From Desulfobacterales bacterium (GTDB lineage Bacteria; Desulfobacterota; DSM-4660; Desulfatiglandales; Desulfatiglandaceae), in assembly GCA_022013615.1 (NCBI GenBank), contig JAKLQB010000686.1, positions 1 to 7,985 on the forward strand: a DNA stretch of 7,985 nt, in the 5' to 3' direction. Of this stretch, positions 1 through 6,134 are shown piece by piece. The notes beneath the pieces were generated by a model. That model saw nothing but the letters and a program-made list of their open reading frames with translations. It did not search any database and had not been told where the DNA came from. The stretch's first letter is position 1. Every line of letters starts with the position of its first letter. The position numbers and the translations under genes are program-made.

Positions 1-369
1 AATGACAATACTTGAAATTAACCGGATACCGGGTAGCCGGGAGTCATCGCTGACCCCAACTCGGGTAGTCCATCTCCACTGAACATCCATATAGATTATT
101 CAGATTCTCAGATTCCTCCCTCTGAGGATTATTTCTATACAGATCCGGACTTGTACGCCTCCGGCGTATTATCCCATTGAGATGTGTGCCTCATAATTTT
201 AAAAGGCCTTGGGATCCAGTGGACCGGTTTATCCAGCCTTAGTCAATTAAAGGCAATTCCCTCTACCATATCAGCTTGGAAGACCCCAATCATCACTTTT
301 TCTGAACACTCAAAACCTCATCCGCGATCCCCCAATCCCGACACGCTATATGCTGCGATGCATTTTTTC
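1..369. other. 5' flank without a convincing gene
   Basis: This stretch is AT-richer than the operon and I see no gene I would defend in it. A frame open from the left edge ends at a TGA at 80-82; it could be the last codons of an upstream gene or chance. On the minus strand a frame also runs off the left edge from an ATG near position 92. The heptamer CGGGTAG occurs twice, at 30-36 and 62-68. A weak 5-bp stem (TCCTC at 114-118, GAGGA at 124-128) is followed by TTATTTCT and might be the remains of a terminator for an upstream gene. No tRNA- or rRNA-like structure was noticed. Confidence 0.5.
154..168. other. Small perfect hairpin in the 5' flank
   Basis: TACGCC (154-159) and GGCGTA (163-168) are perfect complements around a 3-nt loop, TCC. 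A G-T pair could extend the stem by one. Only TT-A-T follows, so it lacks the T-run of a factor-independent terminator. Its role is unknown; it could be the 3' end structure of an upstream transcript or chance. Confidence 0.4.
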
Positions 370-386
370 TTGACACACAAGGTCAA
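370..386. promoter_or_regulatory. Candidate operator overlapping the -35 box
   Basis: TTGAC (370-374) and GTCAA (382-386) form a perfect inverted repeat with a 7-nt spacer, so a 17-bp dyad lies on the -35 element and the start of the promoter spacer. A dimeric repressor bound here would block RNA polymerase. The dyad is short and partly made of the -35 consensus itself, so chance is a real alternative. No regulator gene lies in the window to pair with it. Confidence 0.3.
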
Positions 387-398
387 CTTCCCTATACT
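370..398 (+). promoter_or_regulatory. Sigma-70-type promoter of the operon
   Basis: A perfect -35 hexamer TTGACA (370-375) is followed after exactly 17 nt by TATACT (393-398), one mismatch from the -10 consensus TATAAT. This is the best promoter-like pair I found upstream of the operon. It would start transcription near 405-406, giving a leader of about 97 nt before the binding-protein gene. The hexamers and spacing are read directly; promoter activity is inferred. Confidence 0.7.
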
Positions 399-405
399 CC
401 CCCCC

Positions 406-502
406 AAAAAAGGAAGTTCTTATCAATTGTTATGTCAATCGAGGCCATAGTGCAAAAGAAGTTTTTATATCTGTAACCCTAAACCAATCAAAGGAGGCGG
501 AA
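406..502 (+). other. Predicted 5' leader of the operon
   Basis: If transcription starts just after the -10 box, this is the untranslated leader. It begins in a homopolymer junction (seven C at 399-405, six A at 406-411). It contains an imperfect 11-nt direct repeat (413-423 and 458-468, one mismatch). I found no recognisable riboswitch core and no terminator hairpin in it. A 14-codon frame (432-476) begins with ATG but lacks a well-placed Shine-Dalgarno and is not called. Confidence 0.4.
491..497 (+). promoter_or_regulatory. Strong Shine-Dalgarno of the binding-protein gene
   Basis: AAGGAGG ends five nucleotides before the ATG at 503. It is the strongest ribosome-binding site in the operon, consistent with the binding protein being made in excess over the membrane and ATPase subunits, and it fixes the start codon. 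Confidence 0.85.
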
Positions 503-2113
503 ATGAAGAAAGAAAAGTGGGCTTTTATTATTTGTTTGGTAATCGTTAATATATTTTTCATGACCTCTACCACTTTTGCGTCAAAAGATGACGGTATTCT
601 GCGTGTCGGCTGGACTCAGGAACCACGAACTTTGAATCCCATGGGATACGACACCATCCAGGGCGGCATGATTATGCGCAGCATGCTGTACGATACGCTG
701 GTGGCTTACGACGCCAAACTCAAGCCGGCGCCCATGCTGGCTAAAAGCTGGAAGATCAGTGATGACGGCCGTGTCTGGACGTTCGATATCGTTACCGGCG
801 CCACATGGCATGACGGGCAGCCGCTTTCCAGTGAAGATATCGCTTTTACTTATCAATACATTTTAGATCACAAAATTCCCAACTTCATAAACTATCTGAA
901 AAATGTCGCGAAACTGGAGGCGCCCGATAAGACAACTGTGGTTTTGACCTATAAAGAACCCATCGCCACCACGCTTTCGGACCTGAGCAATATCTTCATT
1001 GTGGCCAAGCATAAATGGGAGAAAATTTCCGGGGATGGGGCCGTCAAATATGGGAATCCTTCGCCTTTAGGCAGCGGGCCGTTTGTCTATGATGACTGGA
1101 AAAAAAATGATTATATGAGCTTTAAAGTCAATAAAAAATACTGGCGTAAATCCCCGTCTTTGAATCAAGTGGTTTTTAGTTTCTTTTCCTCACCGGACCC
1201 CATGATAATGTCCCTCAAGCATGGGGATATCGATGTAATCGGGTCGGAACTTATCCCAATTGCGGCCAAGGCCCTTGCACGGGATTCCAAGGTAAAGTTG
1301 GTGCAGACGCCCAATCTTTATTATCGGCATATCTGTATTAACAGCTCGGATTTCGGCAAAGGCCATCCGGCCCTTCGGGATGCGCGGGTTCGCCGGGCGC
1401 TGGTTATGGCCGTGGATAAGAATTACTTGGTAAAAATGATACACGGTGGGTATGCCAGCCCGGGTGTATCCCTGGTAATGAAAGCCATACCATTCTACTA
1501 TAACGATACCATTTCGCCGTATCCTTTTGATTTGGAAAAAGCGGCGGCCCTGTTGGATGAAGCCGGCTGGAAACCGGGTAAGGATGGTATCCGGATTAAG
1601 GATGGGAAACCTTTGAGCATTAAATTGCTTGTGATTTCGAGATGGCCGGAAGAGATGCGGGCCGCGGAAATGATCCGGAACTGGTGGAAGAAGATCGGCG
1701 TGGAACTGGTCCTCCAGGGGGCGGATGGCGGGACCATATTGGCAGAATTGTTCCCCAACTACAAACAGGATATGTACTTATGGGGCTTTTCCGGTCAGCC
1801 CGACCCGAACTTCTCCCTTTCGATTTACCTCTCGTCACAGGTACAAAAATGGAATGGTGCGGGCTATCAAAACCCGGAGTACGATAAATTGTTCGACGCG
1901 CAACAACGGGCCGTGGATCAGGAAAAACGCCGGGCGCTGATTTTTCAGATGCAAGACATACACTACCGGGACTGTCCATCCATCGTGCTCTATTATATGA
2001 CTGCCGTGGCTGCTTATCGAGCCGACTACCTGGAAGGCTTTTACGAAGACACGCCCGGGGGCCTCATTTCCTTTTTAAACCGGGACAATTTCACCGAAGT
2101 CCGCTTCAAATAA
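503..2113 (+). CDS. Peptide-type ABC transporter substrate-binding protein (SBP_bac_5 / DppA-OppA family)
   Basis: This is a periplasmic solute receptor of the peptide/nickel family (536 aa, a full family length). Residues 1-26 form a signal peptide: a Lys-rich start, a hydrophobic core at about 7-20, and a type I signal peptidase site after Thr-Phe-Ala26. There is no lipobox, so it should be a free periplasmic protein rather than a lipoprotein. The N-terminal lobe has the family pattern YDTLVAYD (63-70), LAKSW (79-83) and TWHDGQPL (101-108). The C-terminal lobe has WGFSGQPDPNF (427-437). By comparison with E. coli DppA (GDPDNF), Asp434 is the likely contact for a free peptide N-terminus. It is the first gene after the promoter, has the best ribosome-binding site and is followed by a stem-loop. 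The ligand cannot be read from sequence; the downstream deacylase suggests peptides or acyl-amino acids containing D-residues. Confidence 0.93.
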   Translation: MKKEKWAFIICLVIVNIFFMTSTTFASKDDGILRVGWTQEPRTLNPMGYDTIQGGMIMRSMLYDTLVAYDAKLKPAPMLAKSWKISDDGRVWTFDIVTGATWHDGQPLSSEDIAFTYQYILDHKIPNFINYLKNVAKLEAPDKTTVVLTYKEPIATTLSDLSNIFIVAKHKWEKISGDGAVKYGNPSPLGSGPFVYDDWKKNDYMSFKVNKKYWRKSPSLNQVVFSFFSSPDPMIMSLKHGDIDVIGSELIPIAAKALARDSKVKLVQTPNLYYRHICINSSDFGKGHPALRDARVRRALVMAVDKNYLVKMIHGGYASPGVSLVMKAIPFYYNDTISPYPFDLEKAAALLDEAGWKPGKDGIRIKDGKPLSIKLLVISRWPEEMRAAEMIRNWWKKIGVELVLQGADGGTILAELFPNYKQDMYLWGFSGQPDPNFSLSIYLSSQVQKWNGAGYQNPEYDKLFDAQQRAVDQEKRRALIFQMQDIHYRDCPSIVLYYMTAVAAYRADYLEGFYEDTPGGLISFLNRDNFTEVRFK

Positions 2114-2119
2114 AAAACC

Positions 2120-2151
2120 GCCGGGCGCGGGCGCGGTGGTCCCTGCCCGGC
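2120..2151 (+). terminator. GC-rich stem-loop after the binding-protein gene
   Basis: GCCGGGC (2120-2126) pairs perfectly with GCCCGGC (2145-2151). An inner GGG/CCC (2129-2131 with 2141-2143) can extend the stem past a small bulge. It begins 7 nt after the stop codon. On the plus strand no T-run follows, so it is more likely an mRNA-stabilising or partially attenuating hairpin than a full terminator, which fits high binding-protein and lower permease expression. On the minus strand the stem is followed by GG and six T, the layout of a factor-independent terminator for antisense transcripts. Confidence 0.5.
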
Positions 2152-2238
2152 CTCCGAACAATTGAATAACGAAGCTCCCCACAATAGGGCCGCGGGGGTT
2201 TATAGCGATTGGCGTAATTAGGCCAAAGCATGCATAGC

Positions 2239-2260
2239 GGGGCACCTTCCTCGGTGCCCT
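2239..2260 (+). other. Second intercistronic hairpin before permease 1
   Basis: GGGCACC (2240-2246) and GGTGCCC (2253-2259) are perfect complements around a 6-nt loop, TTCCTC. A G-T pair (2239 with 2260) extends the stem to eight. The following CTGTCTGT is only weakly U-rich. It lies about 60 nt before the permease start and could protect the downstream message or attenuate it. Its function is inferred. Confidence 0.45.
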
Positions 2261-2321
2261 CTGTCTGTAAAGACCTTTTCTATCCCTGTCGCCCGGCTAC
2301 AGGACATTTCTGCAAAGGCGA

Positions 2322-3284
2322 ATGAATAAAAAAGGATATGTATTAAGACGTATCGGCCATTCTATCGTAACCTTAGGGCTGATTCTAACCCTGAATTTTT
2401 TTCTGTTTCGAATGCTGCCCGGGGACCCGTTACGATTGTTGTTCACCGACCCCCGTGTCCCCCTGGAAACCCTGGAAAAACTACGCATTCAGTACGGGCT
2501 GGACGGGTCCCTTTGGCATCAATACGGGAAATATCTGGTTAATACCCTGCAGGGAGAATTGGGCACGAGTTTCGTTTATAATATGCCGGTCTCCGAAATA
2601 TTAGTGGAACGCTTGATCAACACGGTGATTTTGCTTTTACCCGCCACCTTGTTCTCGATTCTTCTGGGATGTTTGCTGGGCGTCATATCCGCCATAAGAA
2701 GAGGGCGTGCGGCGGATTTTATATATCTGTCTATTTCGCAGCTGTTATGGGCCACGCCGGCTTTTTGGCTGGGGCTTCTTTTTATGATGTTCGCCAGCGG
2801 TGTCCTGCCCTTGTCGGGCATGGTTACGGCCGGTATTTCGTACGATTCGCTGTGGGAGAAAGCCTTGGATTTAGGCAAACACATGGCCATGCCGCTCTGC
2901 ACCCTCAGCCTGGTCATGTTGGGACAGTACGCCATTGTCATGCGCAATTCCCTGATTGACGTCCTGACCGAAGACTATATGGTCATCGCCAAGGCCAAAG
3001 GTTTTTCCAGGCCGCGCCAGTTGATTACCCATGCCCTGCCCAATGCGATCCTGCCGGTTATGACCCTGGCCGCCCTCAATCTGGGACTGCTTATAGGGGG
3101 CGCCATTCAGACCGAAACGGTTTTCACCTGGCCCGGGGTCGGCCGCCTGGTCTTCGACGCCCTCCTGCGGCGGGATTATCCCGTTTTGCAGGGCGCTTTC
3201 CTGGTGATTTCCACCTGTGCGCTTTTAGCCAATTTACTTGCGGACCTGGTTTACAAACTGATCGACCCGAGAATCGAATACTAA
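2322..3284 (+). CDS. Peptide-type ABC transporter permease (DppB/OppB-like)
   Basis: This is an inner-membrane channel subunit (320 aa, normal for the family). I see about six hydrophobic segments, near residues 11-31, 101-125, 134-165, 189-208, 245-268 and 289-312. The first is followed by the DppB-typical MLPGDP (31-36), and a large periplasmic loop (about 37-100) includes QYGLDGSLWHQY and GELGTS. The EAA coupling loop that docks on an ATPase is at about 221-246, with AKAKGFSRPRQLITHALPNA. The C-terminus has the family's ETVFTWPGVGRL (265-276) and ends in LIDPRIEY. The ATG at 2322 has a modest AAAGG three nucleotides upstream. It pairs with the next gene as a heterodimer. The 208-nt gap before it is the largest in the operon, so an internal promoter is possible, but no convincing one was seen. 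Confidence 0.93.
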   Translation: MNKKGYVLRRIGHSIVTLGLILTLNFFLFRMLPGDPLRLLFTDPRVPLETLEKLRIQYGLDGSLWHQYGKYLVNTLQGELGTSFVYNMPVSEILVERLINTVILLLPATLFSILLGCLLGVISAIRRGRAADFIYLSISQLLWATPAFWLGLLFMMFASGVLPLSGMVTAGISYDSLWEKALDLGKHMAMPLCTLSLVMLGQYAIVMRNSLIDVLTEDYMVIAKAKGFSRPRQLITHALPNAILPVMTLAALNLGLLIGGAIQTETVFTWPGVGRLVFDALLRRDYPVLQGAFLVISTCALLANLLADLVYKLIDPRIEY

Positions 3285-3293
3285 ATATACAAA

Positions 3294-4148
3294 ATGCATA
3301 TTCTAAGAAAAATATCGGTCGTCAAACAAATTAATAAAAAGGGAATCGCAGGTATGGCCGTTCTTACGGGGCTGGTCATTTTAGCGCTTCTGGCGCCCAT
3401 AATAGCGCCGAGCGATCCACAGGAAATGGCCGGCGTGGATGAAATCATGCTGGCTCCCAGTCTCAATCATTGGCTGGGCACCGACGAAGTCGGGCGGGAC
3501 CTTCTCACCCTAATTTTGTATGGCACCAGAATTTCCTTGCTGGTTGGATTCAGCTGCGCCATTATCTCTATCATCATCGTGTCCGTCATCGGCCTGGCGG
3601 CGGGATATTTCGGCGGCCGCATCGACGACGTCTTAATGCGCGTAACAGACCTTTTCGTGGTTATTCCACGTCTGCCGCTTGTGCTCATAACGGTGGCAGT
3701 CCTCGGTCCCAGCCTGGTCAATACGATCCTGGTAATCGGCATGCTCATATGGGCCGGCACGGCCCGCATCATCAGGGTGCAAACGCTTAGCATGAAAAAA
3801 CGCTTGTTTGTAGAACGCGCCCGGTCTCTAGGGGCCGGCCATCTGCATATTATCCGCCGCCACATTCTCCCCAATGTAATGCCCCTGGTATTTGCCAATA
3901 CGGTGTTGGTGATCGCCACTTCGATTTACCTGGAATCCACCGTCAGTTTTTTAGGACTCGGCGATCCCACCCACATCAGCTGGGGCATGGTTCTGCACTA
4001 CGCCTTTGTCAGCGTCGCCCTGACCTACGGCGCCTATTGGTATGTGATACCGCCGGGTATTATGATCGTTCTGACCGTTCTGTCCTTTTCCATGTGCGGA
4101 TATGCATTGGACGAGGTGCTGAATCCCAAATTGAGAAAAAGGAAATGA
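3294..4148 (+). CDS. Peptide-type ABC transporter permease (DppC/OppC-like)
   Basis: This is the second inner-membrane channel subunit (284 aa). It has the OppC N-terminal layout: a short basic cytoplasmic tail, a first membrane segment at about 19-38, then APS and LGTDEVGRDLLTLILYGTRI (61-80), the classic DppC signature. Further hydrophobic segments lie near 82-104, 125-155, 195-215 and 245-268. The EAA loop is at about 172-198, with ERARSLGAGHLHIIRRHILPN. It starts 9 nt after the previous stop with no visible Shine-Dalgarno, so it probably depends on translational coupling. A later ATG (residue 21) would remove the basic N-terminus and is less likely. The stop overlaps the next start (ATGA at 4145-4148). 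Confidence 0.93.
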   Translation: MHILRKISVVKQINKKGIAGMAVLTGLVILALLAPIIAPSDPQEMAGVDEIMLAPSLNHWLGTDEVGRDLLTLILYGTRISLLVGFSCAIISIIIVSVIGLAAGYFGGRIDDVLMRVTDLFVVIPRLPLVLITVAVLGPSLVNTILVIGMLIWAGTARIIRVQTLSMKKRLFVERARSLGAGHLHIIRRHILPNVMPLVFANTVLVIATSIYLESTVSFLGLGDPTHISWGMVLHYAFVSVALTYGAYWYVIPPGIMIVLTVLSFSMCGYALDEVLNPKLRKRK

Positions 4149-5119
4149 CTCCGGATAAACCCATATTACGGGTAAGTAATCTGACCGCCGAGTTTGCCCT
4201 CGGCGGGTCGTACTATCCCGCCCTCCATGACAGCTCCTTCGATATTTATAAAGGCGAAATTTTCGGTCTGACGGGTGAATCCGGATGCGGGAAATCAACC
4301 GCGGCCGCCGCCATTATGAATATGTTGCCCGACAATGGCCGAATAAAGAACGGCCGGGTTTTGTTTGAAGGCCAAAACCTGCTGGCGATGGGGGACCCCG
4401 AATTGCGTAAAATATGGTGGCAAAAGATCGCCATGATTTTCCAAGGTAGTCTGAACTCGCTCAATCCGGTCAGGCGGGTCGGAAATCAAATCGCCGAAGT
4501 ATTGATCGTCCGCGGCGGTATGAATAAAACCCGGGCCAAGGAAAAAGTGCATGAATTGTTTTCCCTAATCGGCATTCGGCCGGACCGGAGCCGTGAGTAT
4601 CCCCACGAATTTTCCGGCGGTATGCGCCAGCGAGTCATGATTGCCATGGCCATCTGTCTCGATCCCAGCCTGATCATCGCCGACGAATGCACCACCGCCC
4701 TTGACGTGATGATTCAGGCCCAAATTGTCAATCTGCTTAAAAAACTGAATGCCTCCCTGGACCTTTCCATGATTTTTATCAATCACGATCTGGCGTTGGT
4801 CGCTGAAATTTGCGACCGGGTGGCCGTAATGTACGCGGGGCGCATCGTCGAGATGGGGTCGGCCCGGGACGTATTTTTAAAACCCGCCCACCCTTACGTC
4901 CGTCAGTTGGTTCAAGCCTTGCCCTTAATGGAAGGGCCCGTGGACAGGCTTAAATCCATCCCGGGGTCTCCTCCGCGTTTGAAAGAGAAACCCTCGGGAT
5001 GCCCGTTTTTACCAAGGTGCACCGAAGGGAACAAGTCTTGTGCTTCGAGTGTCCCGCCGTATGAGGAAATCTCCCCGGGGCATTTCTCCGCCTGCATCAA
5101 GTTTTGTAATTTCGTTTGA
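4145..5119 (+). CDS. Peptide-type ABC transporter ATP-binding protein (DppD/OppD-like)
   Basis: This is one of the two cytoplasmic ATPases that power import (324 aa). The start is ATG 4145, overlapping the previous stop as ATGA, with AAGGAA just upstream. A longer frame opens 36 codons earlier but lies inside the permease gene. Walker A is GESGCGKST (44-52), the Q-loop Gln is 100, the signature is FSGGMRQR (156-163), Walker B is LIIADE (176-181) and the H-loop His is 214. The C-terminal peptide-transporter extension (about 249-324) has Cys286, 292, 299 and 317 as C-x5-C-x6-C-x17-C, the pattern associated with a [4Fe-4S] cluster in dipeptide transporters. Oddities: the near-invariant Pro after Walker B (DEP) is Cys182, and the H-loop reads INHD rather than ITHD. 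All ATPase residues are present, so it should be active. It should form a heterodimer with the next gene product. Confidence 0.93.
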   Translation: MTPDKPILRVSNLTAEFALGGSYYPALHDSSFDIYKGEIFGLTGESGCGKSTAAAAIMNMLPDNGRIKNGRVLFEGQNLLAMGDPELRKIWWQKIAMIFQGSLNSLNPVRRVGNQIAEVLIVRGGMNKTRAKEKVHELFSLIGIRPDRSREYPHEFSGGMRQRVMIAMAICLDPSLIIADECTTALDVMIQAQIVNLLKKLNASLDLSMIFINHDLALVAEICDRVAVMYAGRIVEMGSARDVFLKPAHPYVRQLVQALPLMEGPVDRLKSIPGSPPRLKEKPSGCPFLPRCTEGNKSCASSVPPYEEISPGHFSACIKFCNFV

Positions 5120-5128
5120 GTGGATTCC

Positions 5129-6109
5129 ATGGAAGATTGTCTGGTTGACGTTCAAAATATGCATGTATGGTTTCAGGCTCGTACGGGAATATTAAGCAAA
5201 AGAAAACCCACGTCCATCCGGGCGGTTGACGGGGTCAGTTTTAAACTCCACCGAGGCGAAACCCTGGCCCTGGTGGGTGAAAGCGGCTCCGGCAAGACCA
5301 CGGTCGGGCGGGCGATCATGGGCCTGCTTCGAGAAGCCGCAGGAGAAGTTTGGTTTAAAGATCGGAATGTTCTCACCGCCAACCGGGTAAACCGTCTCCA
5401 TTTGCGGACCAAGATGCAGATGATCTATCAGGACCCGTTTGATGCCATGAACCCGAGAGAGACTATTTTTAAAATTGTCACCGAACCCCTATCGATCCAC
5501 CGAAAAGGATTATCAGCCGAATCCAAACAAAATCTGGTTCACCGGGCCCTCACGGACGTGGGGCTGATCCCGCCGGAAGACTTCCTGGCAAGGTTCCCGC
5601 ATGAATTATCCGGTGGACAACGCCAGCGGGTCCTGATTGCCACCGCCCTGGTCCTGGACCCGGACCTGGTTATTGCCGACGAACCGGTGTCCATGCTGGA
5701 CGCCTCCTTGAAAGTGGAAATATTGGACCTTCTGGTCGATTTGCATAAAAAGCGTCGCTTTACGCAATTGATGATCACTCATGATTTGGCGCTTACCCGA
5801 TATGTGGCCGATCGTATTGCCATTATGTACCTGGGGAAAATTATGGAACTCGGGCCGACCCGGCCGGTTCTGGCCGACCCGTATCATCCTTACACTCGGG
5901 CGTTAATCAAGGTGGTTCCCACTCTGGACAAAGCGTGGGCGTTTGAGGGAAAGGCCGTGCTGTCCGGCGAAATCCCTCATCCATCGAACGTGCCCCCGGG
6001 ATGCCGTTTCCACCCCCGCTGCCCCAAGGTTACGGATATCTGCCGAACCCTGGTTCCGGAACCTAGGACCATCGGCCCACGTATGGTCCTTTGCCATCAT
6101 GCCTCCTAA
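5129..6109 (+). CDS. Peptide-type ABC transporter ATP-binding protein (DppF/OppF-like)
   Basis: This is the partner ATPase (326 aa from ATG 5129). A GTG at 5120, directly abutting the previous TGA, would add three residues. I prefer the ATG because a weak GAGTGG lies five nucleotides before it, but the choice is open. Walker A is GESGSGKTT (50-58), the Q-loop Gln is 101, the signature is LSGGQRQR (160-167), Walker B is LVIADEP (180-186), the D-loop is SMLD (188-191) and the H-loop His is 218. The insert after strand 1 (about 17-30, ILSKRKP) is typical of DppF/OppF. The C-terminal extension carries Cys292, 298, 305 and 322 (C-x5-C-x6-C-x16-C), matching the other ATPase, so both subunits could hold an iron-sulfur cluster. 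The short spacing implies translational coupling to the upstream gene. Confidence 0.93.
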   Translation: MEDCLVDVQNMHVWFQARTGILSKRKPTSIRAVDGVSFKLHRGETLALVGESGSGKTTVGRAIMGLLREAAGEVWFKDRNVLTANRVNRLHLRTKMQMIYQDPFDAMNPRETIFKIVTEPLSIHRKGLSAESKQNLVHRALTDVGLIPPEDFLARFPHELSGGQRQRVLIATALVLDPDLVIADEPVSMLDASLKVEILDLLVDLHKKRRFTQLMITHDLALTRYVADRIAIMYLGKIMELGPTRPVLADPYHPYTRALIKVVPTLDKAWAFEGKAVLSGEIPHPSNVPPGCRFHPRCPKVTDICRTLVPEPRTIGPRMVLCHHAS

Positions 6110-6120
6110 CACTTTAAAAA

Positions 6121-6125
6121 AAAGG
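6121..6125 (+). promoter_or_regulatory. Shine-Dalgarno of the deacylase gene
   Basis: AAAGG lies nine nucleotides before ATG 6135 in the 25-nt gap after the ATPase stop. It gives the hydrolase its own ribosome-binding site within the shared message and supports the chosen start. Confidence 0.6.
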
Positions 6126-6134
6126 TAGCTGCAA

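Noticed and set aside
184..450. 88-codon plus-strand frame upstream of the operon
   Set aside because: It spans the strong promoter at 370-398, has no Shine-Dalgarno, no recognisable domain and a composition like translated noncoding DNA.
432..476. 14-codon leader peptide frame before the binding-protein gene
   Set aside because: The nearest AAGGAAG is about 15 nt from the ATG, too far, and there is no regulatory codon run or attenuator hairpin.
406..502. Riboswitch in the operon leader
   Set aside because: The leader is short, AT-rich and has no multi-helix core or expression-platform terminator that I can recognise.
1620..1979. 119-codon minus-strand frame in the binding-protein gene
   Set aside because: It is an Arg/Pro/Ser-rich shadow of a conserved gene region containing the WGFSGQPDPNF motif.
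2162..2183. Internal promoter before permease 1 (TTGAAT with an ACAATA-like box)
   Set aside because: Both hexamers match the consensus poorly and the spacing is uncertain; not enough to call.
3467..3919. 150-codon minus-strand frame inside permease 2
   Set aside because: It is a shadow of a clear permease gene, rich in Arg, Thr and Ser, without any domain or start signal.
4037..4144. 36-codon N-terminal extension of ATPase 1
   Set aside because: It lies wholly inside the permease gene in another frame; the ATGA overlap start at 4145 with AAGGAA upstream and the normal family length are better.
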